From UBA7672 sp965229115 (GTDB taxonomy: Bacteria > Pseudomonadota > Alphaproteobacteria > Caulobacterales > Hyphomonadaceae), in contig CBDDIR010000001.1 of NCBI GenBank assembly GCA_965229115.1, positions 90,328 through 154,327 on the forward strand: 64,000 nucleotides of DNA, in the 5' to 3' direction. This document shows positions 52,027 to 59,978 of this stretch, piece after piece. Positions within the stretch are counted from its first letter, which is position 1, and each line of letters starts with the position of its first letter. The position numbers were made by a program, and so were the translations under genes. The notes under the pieces were generated by a model. It ran no database searches, was not told the DNA's origin, and saw only the letters and a list, made by a program, of their open reading frames with translations.

Positions 52027-53592
52027 TTAGATCTTCTTCTCGCCCTGCCAGTATCTGTCGCGGACCGTTCGTCGCACGATCTTGCCGGTCTCAAGCCGCG
52101 GAAGATCATCGGCGAAATCGACGGTGCGCGGGCGTTTGTAAGTGGCGAGGCGCGCTGCCGCGAAATCCAGTATTTCCTTGGCCAGCGCCTCGTTGGGTTC
52201 GTATCCTTGGTTGAGTTGAACCACGGCCTTGACTTCTTCACCCCAGTCCGGGTTAGGCACGCCCACCGTCGCCACATCCTTGACCGCCGGGTGTTGGAGG
52301 ACCTCCTGATCGATTTCCGATGGATAGATATTCACTCCGCCAGAGATGATTACCTCGGCGCTGCGGCCGGTCAGAAAGAGAAATCCATCCTCGTCCACGT
52401 AGCCCAGATCGCCCATCGTGTAGAACGCTCCACGGTAGACGCCTGCAGTCTTCTCCGGAGCTTTGAAGTACTCGAACCTCCCTGTTGCAGGCGCCTCGAA
52501 ATAGACGGTTCCAACATCGCCCTGCGGCAATTCCTTACCATTCTCATCCTGAATCTGCATGACGACCCCCGCAGTGGGCCTGCCTACAGAGCCAGGTTTG
52601 TTCAGCCACTCGGCCGGCTCGATGAACACCCCGCCGCCTTCGGTTGCGCCATAGTATTCGAAAACAACGGGCCCTAGCCATTCGAGCGCCGCCTGCTTCA
52701 CATGCACCGGACATGGAGCCGCGCCGTGAAGCACCCAGCGCAGTGATGAAACATCATATTTCGAGCGGATGTCGGGGGTGAGGTGGAGGAGCCGATTGAG
52801 CATCGTCGGCACGATGTGGGTATGGGTGATGCGATGCTGATCGACTAAACGGAGCATTGCCTCCGCATCCCATTTGTCCATCAGTAACGTGTGAACCCCC
52901 GCGGAGAGCGGGAGCAGGAGATTCAGGCTCAGAGGTGCGGCGTGATAGAGCGGTCCGGTCACCACCGAAACGTCGTCTGCGCCATTAAACTGCGCTGTCT
53001 CGACCATTTTTGCAAAAAGAGAGGAAGCTGGTGGCGCGCTGCCCCGATAGACTCCCTTAGGATGCCCCGTCGTACCCGAAGTGTAGAGCATCTGACTGCC
53101 CAGAATGGGATTTGGAACATTTTCGCCGGATTCGTGCGCCATCAACGTGTCGTATGACGCGAAACCCTTGATCGGCCCGCCCACCGCGAGCTTGACGCGC
53201 AGACCAGACGTTGCGGAGGCCGCTTGGATGGCTGCTACCGTGAGTCGTGCGTCAGCGACGAAGGCCTTAGCCTCACAGTTCTCGACGATATACGCGACTT
53301 CGTCGGCAGTAAGGTGCCAGTTGACCGGCGTTAGTCGGAAGCCGGCGCGTTGGCAGGCCATGACCGTTTCGACGAATTCTGGTCGGTTAACGCAGAGAAG
53401 CGCCACCCCATCGCCGGGCACTAAGCCGGCGCCCCGCAGCAACTCAACGAGACGATTAGCTTGTGCGTTCAACTCCGAAAATGTGCGGTCGCCTTGTTCG
53501 GACGAAATCGCAAGTCGGTCTGGCTCGCGAGCGGCGTGCCAAGCGACAACCATGCCTTTGGCCGCAGCGTCCTCGAACGTCATCCTAAGCAT
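52027..53592 (-). CDS. AMP-forming acyl-CoA synthetase
   Basis: A 521-residue ANL-superfamily ligase: A3 motif LYTSGTTGHPKGV, A5-like FEYYGATEGGG, A7-like TMGDLGYVDEDGFLFLTGR, A8 GVNIYPSEIDQ and terminal A10 Lys in PRLETGKIVRR. All catalytic motifs are present. It activates a carboxylic acid to its CoA ester for the following dehydrogenase and thiolase-like enzymes. 53593-53706 is a 114-bp gap without a gene. Confidence 0.92.
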   Translation of the reverse strand: MLRMTFEDAAAKGMVVAWHAAREPDRLAISSEQGDRTFSELNAQANRLVELLRGAGLVPGDGVALLCVNRPEFVETVMACQRAGFRLTPVNWHLTADEVAYIVENCEAKAFVADARLTVAAIQAASATSGLRVKLAVGGPIKGFASYDTLMAHESGENVPNPILGSQMLYTSGTTGHPKGVYRGSAPPASSLFAKMVETAQFNGADDVSVVTGPLYHAAPLSLNLLLPLSAGVHTLLMDKWDAEAMLRLVDQHRITHTHIVPTMLNRLLHLTPDIRSKYDVSSLRWVLHGAAPCPVHVKQAALEWLGPVVFEYYGATEGGGVFIEPAEWLNKPGSVGRPTAGVVMQIQDENGKELPQGDVGTVYFEAPATGRFEYFKAPEKTAGVYRGAFYTMGDLGYVDEDGFLFLTGRSAEVIISGGVNIYPSEIDQEVLQHPAVKDVATVGVPNPDWGEEVKAVVQLNQGYEPNEALAKEILDFAAARLATYKRPRTVDFADDLPRLETGKIVRRTVRDRYWQGEKKI

Positions 53593-53706
53593 GGGTCACA
53601 CCGTCTAACCTGAAGCCGAGCAACGGCTAATTGGATTGGGGAGCGATCTGAGATAGTCGCGCCATACCCCATCGGGGCTGAAGCCGCTTTCGATTCGGAG
53701 AGGCGG

Positions 53707-54099
53707 TCATAGAGGGGAGAACATCGGAATCGCGCAGCCGTCTTCGGCCTCGACAAAATGAACACGCACCCTCTGCCCGATACGAAGCGTGCCGGCATCG
53801 CAGTCAACGATGTTGGTCAGCATCGTAACGCCCTCATTCAGGGTCACGTAGGCGATGATGTGTGGCGGGTCCGCCTGGCGTGTGACGGAGAAACTGTAGA
53901 TTTGACCGAGGCCCGACGTTTCCTTGAGCTCGGTGTCAGTTGAATAGCAAATTGGGCATATCGAGCGCGGGTAGTAATGGTTTTCGCCGCAGGCATTGCA
54001 AAACCCGACCATGAGCCGGCCTTGTCCCGCCGCCTCCCAGAACGGCTTGTTCTCGACGTTCGTAACGACGCGGCGCTTGATTTCGTTCAGATTGCTCAT
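53707..54099 (-). CDS. DUF35 OB-fold/zinc-ribbon acyl-CoA-associated protein
   Basis: A 130-residue protein with a zinc ribbon (CNACGENHYYPRSICPICYS) and an OB-fold (YSFSVTRQADPP, RVRVHFVEAEDG). DUF35 proteins are obligate partners of thiolase-like enzymes, for example ChsH2 with the aldolase Ltp2 in steroid side-chain removal. Its start overlaps the stop of the thiolase-like gene by 4 bp, which strongly suggests a complex. Confidence 0.92.
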   Translation of the reverse strand: MSNLNEIKRRVVTNVENKPFWEAAGQGRLMVGFCNACGENHYYPRSICPICYSTDTELKETSGLGQIYSFSVTRQADPPHIIAYVTLNEGVTMLTNIVDCDAGTLRIGQRVRVHFVEAEDGCAIPMFSPL

Positions 54100-55271
54100 G
54101 CGTCTTGGTTTCCGAGAATAAGGGTCGCGCTTCCCATGCGGGAGCCAAGAAGCCCCCCGGTCCCGTGCGCCAGGGCGATGTCACAGTCGGGCACCTGGAC
54201 GCGAGGATGGGCCACGCCCCGTACCTGACGAACCGCTTCGATGACTTTTGTCATGCCGCCACGGTTGCCCGGGTGGTTGTTGCATAGCCCACCTCCGTCG
54301 GTGTTGAACGGCAAGCGCCCAACCCCGGAAATGAGGTTGCCGTCGGAGACGAACCGCCCCCCCGCCCCTTTTTCGCAGAATCCGAGATCCTCAATGGTCT
54401 CGAGCACCGTGATCGTGAACGAGTCGTAGATTGATGCGTATTTGATGTCCTTCGCCGTCACGCCCGCCTCTTCGAAGGCCTTCGGCCCCGACCAGCGCGC
54501 GCCAGAAAACGTCAGATCGACCCGTCCCGCCGAGAGATGCTTGGGCGCCTCGCCGGCGCCCAGAACCTTGACCAGAGGGCGTCGCAACCCTCTGGCTACG
54601 GCTTCGCTGACGACGACCAAGCCTCCCCCGCCGTCGGTAATCACGCAGCAATCGAGCCGATGAAGCGGATCCGCGATCATCGGAGAGGCCAAGACTTCGT
54701 CGACCGTCACTATGTTTCGTAGCCTGGCGTTCTCATTGTACTGAGCATGATGGGAGGCCGCGACCTTGATCCAGGCTAGTTGCTCGGACGTTGTTCCGAA
54801 CTCGTGCATGTGGCGCTTGGCGCACATCGCATACATGTTGGCCACATTTGCGCCGAACGGCGCCTCGAACGGAAAATCCGGCGCTTCGGTATTGTGAAAC
54901 CCGCCTGACTTGCCCTCCCTTGCGTCCGCTAAGGGGCGGCCCGCTAGCGTGATGAGCGCGATGTTGCAGTGCCCGGCCGCGATCGCCTGCGCCGCATGAT
55001 TGACATGGACCAGATAGGAGGACCCGCCGGTTTCGGTGCTGTCCATGTGCCGTACGTTCTGCAGGCCGAGGTACTCGATCATGTTGAGCGGACCCAGGCC
55101 AGGCGCATCGCCGGCGCAGAAGTACGCGTCCACATCACCCATGCTCAGCCCGGCGTCATCGATCGCCCCCTTCGCAATTTCGGCATGTAGTTGCGCGAGC
55201 GTCTTGTTCGCCGCCCCCCTGCAGGGATGCTCATAGATACCTGCGACAAAGGCCTTGCCTCGAATGCTCAC
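54096..55271 (-). CDS. Thiolase-fold (SCP-x/Ltp2-like) protein lacking the nucleophilic Cys
   Basis: A 391-residue thiolase-superfamily protein (GAIDDAGLSMGDVDAYFCAG, DFPFEAPFGANVANMYAMCA, YDSFTITVLETIEDLGFCEK, GGLCNNHPGNRGG). Where condensing thiolases have the acyl-accepting Cys, the sequence reads ETGGSSYL with Gly83, so classical thiolysis is unlikely. Ltp2-type aldolases also lack this Cys and cleave branched hydroxyacyl-CoAs in complex with a DUF35 protein, encoded immediately downstream. It is the first gene of the 55-49 kb operon. 55272-55568 shows no gene. Confidence 0.85.
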   Translation of the reverse strand: MSIRGKAFVAGIYEHPCRGAANKTLAQLHAEIAKGAIDDAGLSMGDVDAYFCAGDAPGLGPLNMIEYLGLQNVRHMDSTETGGSSYLVHVNHAAQAIAAGHCNIALITLAGRPLADAREGKSGGFHNTEAPDFPFEAPFGANVANMYAMCAKRHMHEFGTTSEQLAWIKVAASHHAQYNENARLRNIVTVDEVLASPMIADPLHRLDCCVITDGGGGLVVVSEAVARGLRRPLVKVLGAGEAPKHLSAGRVDLTFSGARWSGPKAFEEAGVTAKDIKYASIYDSFTITVLETIEDLGFCEKGAGGRFVSDGNLISGVGRLPFNTDGGGLCNNHPGNRGGMTKVIEAVRQVRGVAHPRVQVPDCDIALAHGTGGLLGSRMGSATLILGNQDA

Positions 55272-55568
55272 GTCCCGCCCCCAACTCAGTCGGCCACTAG
55301 GGCCACAGCACGGCGAAGGGACTGCCTTCGACCCACGATTTCTGCTTCTTGACTAGCCCATCGCTAGGCTGGCCGGGTTCCATCAATGGCGAATTTGGTA
55401 GCCCGTCCGCGCGACCCTTCCCTCACACATATGAGGCAAGCAAAAACACATATATAGCAGACTGGGTCAAGGCTTCGGATTGGGGACATTCGGGCGGTCG
55501 CCCCCAGGAGAAAAAGATGCACATCGAACCGCGCCAGAAGCTCGGTACCCATCCGGCGTAGCTTTCAA

Positions 55569-55920
55569 TCACCCATAAGTCGCTGACTCTTTTGGATAAT
55601 GGTGCGGGAAAATCTTGAATCGGTTGTGATTCTGTATCGGGCACCTGTTTCGTTTGAAGCGGTGCAAGATGCCGTCCGTTTCGATCAGCTTGAGAGCTTG
55701 GGCGAGTGATTTGCCGCGGTGCAGGCAGAACCAGGTCCGGGTGTGCCGATGCCACTGAATGTTGAAGCGGTCGCGGCTGAGCCAATCCAAGCGGACGAAG
55801 GGGGCGTCGAATTCCTCGCCGAGGTTCTCTGGAAACCCCGATCGATAGCGCGATAGCGCTGGATGAAACGATAGCGATTGCCGTGCCACTTGCCCTGAAT
55901 GTCGACGGGGTAGTTGAACT
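55569..55920 (-). pseudogene. DUF3024-like protein remnant with frameshift
   Basis: Minus-strand frames read VDIQGKWHGNRYRFIQRYR, then after a frame change near 55845 GFPENLGEEFDAPFVRLDWL, SRDRFNIQWHRHTRTWFCLH and SLAQALKLIETDGILH. The RHTxxWFxLxRxxSLxxALxxIExD pattern resembles DUF3024 proteins of unknown function. A duplicated GCGCTATC unit marks the break. The frame runs on to a stop at 55569 with sequence of no recognisable family. Confidence 0.5.
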
Positions 55921-55940
55921 CTGTGGGGCGGATGGCAGGC

Positions 55941-56220
55941 AGGCTCTTCGCCGCCCTGGCGCTCGGCCGCGCCGACGGCCGCTATCCCAAGATGCTGCGC
56001 GCCCTGTCGCGCGCCGATCTGCTGATCTTGGACGACTGGGGTCCAGAGAGCCTCAACGCCCATCAGCGTCGCGACCTCCTAGAGATCGTCGAAGACCGAT
56101 ACAACCGCGGCTCCGTCCTGATCACCACCCAGGTCCCAATCGGCCGCTGGTACGAAATCATCGGCAATCCGACCCTGGCTGACGCCATCCTCGATCGGGT
56201 CATCCACAACGCCGATCTAC
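55941..56220 (+). pseudogene. istB: IS21-family IstB ATPase, C-terminal fragment
   Basis: The frame contains ALGRADGRYPKMLRALSRAD, LLILDDWGPESL (Walker B), DLLEIVEDRYNRGSVLITTQ and GNPTLADAILDRVIHNA, the second half of IstB. The Walker A half is missing. It is in the same orientation as the istA N-terminal fragment at 39.5-40.0 kb, so the two may be ends of one former IS21 element. Confidence 0.85.
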
Positions 56221-56231
56221 GATGGTTGGCT

Positions 56232-56475
56232 GCAGGGCATACAAGCAGTCGTCCAACGGCAGCAGCGTGTGCCTCCAGAAGGCGGCAATAATCGCCTCCT
56301 CCTCGATCACCAGCACGGTCGACTTTGGATCCTTCGGCCCTGGACTCAGACCCTCAGTCGAGGCCCGCTTCTTCCACTTGACCCCGGTCTTCGGGTTGAT
56401 CCCGTGCCGCGTCTAAAGGGCCCTCAGGCTCTCTTGGCTAAGCTGTACCGCTCGACGGACCGCCGCTATCGTTGT
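56232..56475 (-). pseudogene. IS481-family transposase N-terminal remnant
   Basis: The minus strand reads IAAVRRAVQLSQESLRAL, a TAG stop, then TRHGINPKTGVKWKKRAS, PKDPKSTVLVIEEEAIIAAF and RHTLLPLDDCLYAL. This is the helix-turn-helix start of IS481-type integrases. The catalytic domain is absent and one nonsense codon is present. Confidence 0.75.
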
Positions 56476-56476
56476 G

Positions 56477-56496
56477 GCTCTTCCCGTGAAGAGCCT
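56477..56496. terminator. Hairpin downstream of the ferredoxin gene
   Basis: GGCTCTTC-ccgt-GAAGAGCC is a perfect 8-bp stem 63 bp after the ferredoxin stop. It could terminate the 63.9-56.5 kb operon, but no T run follows, so the call is weak. Confidence 0.35.
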
Positions 56497-56559
56497 GTCA
56501 GATAGCGCATCCTTCCGGCCATCGGAAAATAATGCACCATAAAGCCTGGGACTGAATAT

Positions 56560-56880
56560 CTAATGCTGGCTCTGTGGCATCCGTACGACCAACCCGTCGA
56601 GTTCGTCTGTGACCTTGATTTGGCAGGCGAGCCGACTGTTCTCAGCCACACCTTCCGCGAATTCGAGCATGGACACCTCCATGGGCGTTTTGGGGCCGGT
56701 CTTGCTTGTCCACTCTGCGTCCACGTAGACGTGACATGTGGCGCAGGCACTGGCGCCGCCGCAGTCAGCGTCGATGCCCGGAATGCTGTTCTTCACGGCG
56801 CCTTCCATGACCGACAGCCCAGGCTTCACGTCAACGACGTGCTCGACCCCGTCATGCTCACAATAGGTGATCTTGGCCAC
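56560..56880 (-). CDS. [2Fe-2S] ferredoxin (putidaredoxin/adrenodoxin type)
   Basis: A 106-residue ferredoxin with cluster ligands Cys40, Cys46, Cys49 and Cys86 (DCGGASACATC and RLACQI), the vertebrate-type spacing used by class I P450 systems. It follows CYP153 no. 3 by about 140 bp and is the only ferredoxin in the window, so it probably serves CYP153 no. 3 and perhaps the other copies. No ferredoxin reductase gene is seen. Start ATG 56880. Confidence 0.94.
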   Translation of the reverse strand: MAKITYCEHDGVEHVVDVKPGLSVMEGAVKNSIPGIDADCGGASACATCHVYVDAEWTSKTGPKTPMEVSMLEFAEGVAENSRLACQIKVTDELDGLVVRMPQSQH

Positions 56881-57019
56881 TTGCTTTTCTCCAGCCGCTG
56901 TTTCGCGGCGAAAATCCTTTTGGGGAGGCGTCCTGCGACGCCGCCCAGAACGTAGAATTCTGTGCGACCTGAATCTTACCGCGCACGGTTCGCAGTCTAC
57001 TTGGTGCTGAAGGGGGGCT

Positions 57020-58300
57020 TCAGGAACGCGCGGGGATCATGACCGGCATGGACGAATAACCCCGGATCAAGACCGACGGCACGCGCTGTGGGTCCTCAAG
57101 CACTAGGATCTCAGGAAAACGAGGCAGGATCTCTTCCCAGAGAATCCGTAGCTGCAGCTCGGCCAGACGGTTGCCCACGCAGCGGTGAATTCCAAAGCCG
57201 AAGGACAGGTGGTTGCGCGGCCGCTCTCGGTCGATGATGTAAGCTTCAGGGTTCTCGATCGCCTCCTCGTCCCGGTTGCCTGAGGCGTACCAGATCAGCA
57301 CCTTGTCGCCCTTCCTGATGAGCTTGCCGCCAAGCTCGAAATCCTGGGTGGCGGTGCGCCGCATGTTGGAGAGCGGGGTCTGCCAGCGAATGGTCTCGGA
57401 GACCATGGAGGGAATCAGGCTGGGATTCTCGCGCAGCTTTCGCAGCTGATCGGGGTTCTGGTTCATCGCTAGGATCGAGCCCGTCATCGTATTGCGGGTG
57501 GTGTCATTGCCACCGATGATCAGCAGGAGCAGATTCCCGAGGTACTCCATCCGGTCCATGTTTCGCGTGGCCTCGCCGTGCGCCAGCATGGAGATCAGAT
57601 CGCCCTTAGGTGGGGCGTTGACCCGCTCATTCCAGAGCCGCGTGAAGTAGTCAACGCAGCCGAACAGCTCCGTCCTGCGCTCGGTCTCGTAATCCTCCGT
57701 GACGAACAGGCCGGATTCAGGTCCCGCGGTGGCGATGTCCGACCAGCGGGTCAGCTTGCGCCGTTCATCCCAGGGAAAGTCGAACAAGGTGGCCAGCATC
57801 TGGGTAGTGAGTTCGATGGAAACCCGATCGACCCAGTCGAAGGGCTCGCCGATCGGCAGTTCGTCCAAGGTCTTGGTGATGCGGCTGCGGATCAACGGCT
57901 CCATCAGGTGTAGGTTGGCCGGCGAGACAATCGGGCTGACGGTCTTGCGCTGGACGTCGTGCTTGGGCGGATCCATCGCGATGAACATCGGAAGCGTGAA
58001 GTCTTCTTTTGGGTCGAAGATCGTGATCGATGGCTCCGACGAGAACACCTCGTGGTTGATATCGACGGCCATGATGTCGGCATACTTTGTAATGGACCAG
58101 AAGGCGCCGTCCGGGTGGTGATGCGCCGGGTGCAGATGAACCGGGTCCTCCTTGCGCAACCGCTCCAAGTATGGCCACACCGTGTCGGTGCGCCAGAGCT
58201 CGGGGTCGGCGAGGTTGATGTCTTCCAACGGCATTGCGTAGGCCTTTGCGCGGGCCTCGGCCCTCAGATCGATCGCGCCGTCGCTCATTGAATTCTCCAT
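57020..58300 (-). CDS. Cytochrome P450, CYP153 family (copy 3)
   Basis: A 426-residue class I P450: GGNDTTRNTMTG, SETIRWQTPLSNM and heme signature FGFGIHRCVGNR with Cys about 374. It is highly similar along its full length to copy 2. It is the only copy with its ferredoxin alongside, and it follows a Baeyer-Villiger monooxygenase gene. Start ATG 58300 (MENSMSDG); an in-frame ATG at 58288 is an alternative that matches the start of copy 2 better. Confidence 0.93.
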   Translation of the reverse strand: MENSMSDGAIDLRAEARAKAYAMPLEDINLADPELWRTDTVWPYLERLRKEDPVHLHPAHHHPDGAFWSITKYADIMAVDINHEVFSSEPSITIFDPKEDFTLPMFIAMDPPKHDVQRKTVSPIVSPANLHLMEPLIRSRITKTLDELPIGEPFDWVDRVSIELTTQMLATLFDFPWDERRKLTRWSDIATAGPESGLFVTEDYETERRTELFGCVDYFTRLWNERVNAPPKGDLISMLAHGEATRNMDRMEYLGNLLLLIIGGNDTTRNTMTGSILAMNQNPDQLRKLRENPSLIPSMVSETIRWQTPLSNMRRTATQDFELGGKLIRKGDKVLIWYASGNRDEEAIENPEAYIIDRERPRNHLSFGFGIHRCVGNRLAELQLRILWEEILPRFPEILVLEDPQRVPSVLIRGYSSMPVMIPARS

Positions 58301-58311
58301 CTCTTGCTTAT

Positions 58312-58332
58312 CCCGTCAATCAAGATGACGGG
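58312..58332. promoter_or_regulatory. Palindrome between the BVMO and CYP153 no. 3 genes
   Basis: CCCGTCA-atcaaga-TGACGGG is perfect (7-bp arms). It fills the only gap of note inside the operon, 12 bp before the P450 start. It may be an operator for an internal promoter. Its half-site CGTCA/TGACG also occurs before copy 2. Confidence 0.5.
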
Positions 58333-58336
58333 CGCC

Positions 58337-59974
58337 TCAGGTCCCTAGGACAAACCCCTCATAACCCTTGTCGGCGCTGGCCTGACACATCTGCAGGTAC
58401 AGTGGAACGCCGCCCGGATAATTTAATAATTCCCGTGGCTTACCCGGAATATTAGCACCCATGTACCAGGAGTCAGCCAGGGGAAAGAGCGTCATGGCGC
58501 CAACCGCCTCGACATGGTCCTTCCAGGTCTGTTCGGCGGTGGTGGTCGCCTCGAACCGGCTGACGCCCGCGTCGCGCATGCGTCCCAGGAATTCGACCAC
58601 CCAGTCGCCCTGCAGTTCGGCGCAGGTCGGGCCATTGCAGAACCCCGAGGGGCTCTGCGGCCCGTAGAGGAACAGCAGGTTGGGAAAGCCAGCGCTGGCC
58701 ATGCCCAGATGAGTTCGCGCGCCCTTGGCCCACTTCTCCTTGAGCGTGAGCCCCTCGACACCGCGGATGTCGATCTGCGTCAGGCCGCCGGTCACGGCAT
58801 CGAAGCCGGTGGCAAGAACCAGGAGATCGAGCTCGTACTCCCGCTCTGCGGTCTTTACGCCGCCGGGGGTGACCTGCAGGATCGGGGTTTCCTTCAGGTC
58901 CACCAACTCGACGTTGTCCTGGTTGAAGACGTCGTAGTAGGTCTGCTCAAGGGACGGGCGCTTGACCCCGAACGGGTGCGGCGGCTGCTTCGGGGCAAGC
59001 TTTTCGGCGAGCTTCGGATCGCGGATCCGCTTCTGCACCTTCTCGCGCCAGAAGTCGTAGGCGGTGCGATTGGCCTCGAGGTTCATCATCACGTCGTAGA
59101 AGGTCGAGGCCCAGAAACTAAATCCTCCGGCCGCCCAACTCGCCTCATAGATGTCCTGCCGTTCTTCCGGAGAGACCTCCAGCGCGGACTTTCCGCTCGC
59201 GTGGAAGTCGAAGCCGCCGAAGCTTTCGCGCCGCCGCGCGAATCGCGCGGGATAGTCGCGTTTCATGTCGGCCTGGGTCGCTTCGTCCAGGTTGCGCTGC
59301 TGCATCGCCAGCGCCAGGATCGGCGTGCGCTGGAAGACCGTCAGTTGCGCGGCCACGGGCGCAGCCTCCTGCACCACCTGCACGCCGCTCGCACCGGTGC
59401 CGATTACGCCCACGCGCTTGCCCGTCATGTCGAGGCCGCCTTGCGGCCACCAGGCGGTGTGGTGTATTTCACCGGCGAAGCGGTCGAGCCCCTCGAACTG
59501 CGGCACATAGGGCTTGGCGGCGAACCCGGTGCAGAGCACCAGGAAGCGGGCGCGGACGCCGCCGCCGTCCTGCGTCGTCACGATCCACTGGTCGCGCCCG
59601 GCGTCGAACTCGGCGCCCTCGACACGGGTGTTGAAGCGGATATCCCGGCTCAGATCGAGCTTCTGATCGACGTAATGGAAATAGCGACGCAGCTCGTCCC
59701 AGGCTGGGAATCGCTCGGTCCAGGTCCAGTCGCGCCAGAGATCCTCGCTGGAGAACTCGTACATCGGCACGTGGGTGTCGACGCGGGCGCCAGGATAGCA
59801 GTTCCAGTACCAGATACCGCCCAGGTCGGCGCCGGCCTCGAAAAGGCGCACCGAGAACCCCAGTTGGCGCAGGCGGTGGAGCTGGTAAAGGCCGGTGAAA
59901 CCGGCCCCGACCACAAGGACATCCAGTTCCTCGATCGGTTGGGTTTCTGGCCGCACGGCGGGTTCGGTGTTCAT
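58337..59974 (-). CDS. Baeyer-Villiger monooxygenase (FAD/NADPH, class B flavoprotein)
   Basis: A 545-residue monooxygenase. FAD motif GAGFTG (23-28), Baeyer-Villiger fingerprint FAGEIHHTAWWP (166-177; FxGxxxHxxxWP), NADPH motif GVIGTGASG (about 189-197) and TGFDAVTGG are all intact. The family inserts oxygen next to a ketone to give an ester or lactone. It begins 4 bp after the acyl-CoA synthetase gene, so the two are coupled. A ketone intermediate in an alkyl-hydroxylating operon suggests a cyclic or methyl-ketone substrate (inference). Confidence 0.93.
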   Translation of the reverse strand: MNTEPAVRPETQPIEELDVLVVGAGFTGLYQLHRLRQLGFSVRLFEAGADLGGIWYWNCYPGARVDTHVPMYEFSSEDLWRDWTWTERFPAWDELRRYFHYVDQKLDLSRDIRFNTRVEGAEFDAGRDQWIVTTQDGGGVRARFLVLCTGFAAKPYVPQFEGLDRFAGEIHHTAWWPQGGLDMTGKRVGVIGTGASGVQVVQEAAPVAAQLTVFQRTPILALAMQQRNLDEATQADMKRDYPARFARRRESFGGFDFHASGKSALEVSPEERQDIYEASWAAGGFSFWASTFYDVMMNLEANRTAYDFWREKVQKRIRDPKLAEKLAPKQPPHPFGVKRPSLEQTYYDVFNQDNVELVDLKETPILQVTPGGVKTAEREYELDLLVLATGFDAVTGGLTQIDIRGVEGLTLKEKWAKGARTHLGMASAGFPNLLFLYGPQSPSGFCNGPTCAELQGDWVVEFLGRMRDAGVSRFEATTTAEQTWKDHVEAVGAMTLFPLADSWYMGANIPGKPRELLNYPGGVPLYLQMCQASADKGYEGFVLGT

Positions 59975-59978
59975 GGTC

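Noticed and set aside
37120..58300. Steroid-hydroxylating CYP125/CYP142 assignment for the P450s
   Set aside because: The FGFGIHRCVGNR heme loop with WEE(I/V)L after it and GGNDTTRN in the I helix are characteristic of CYP153.
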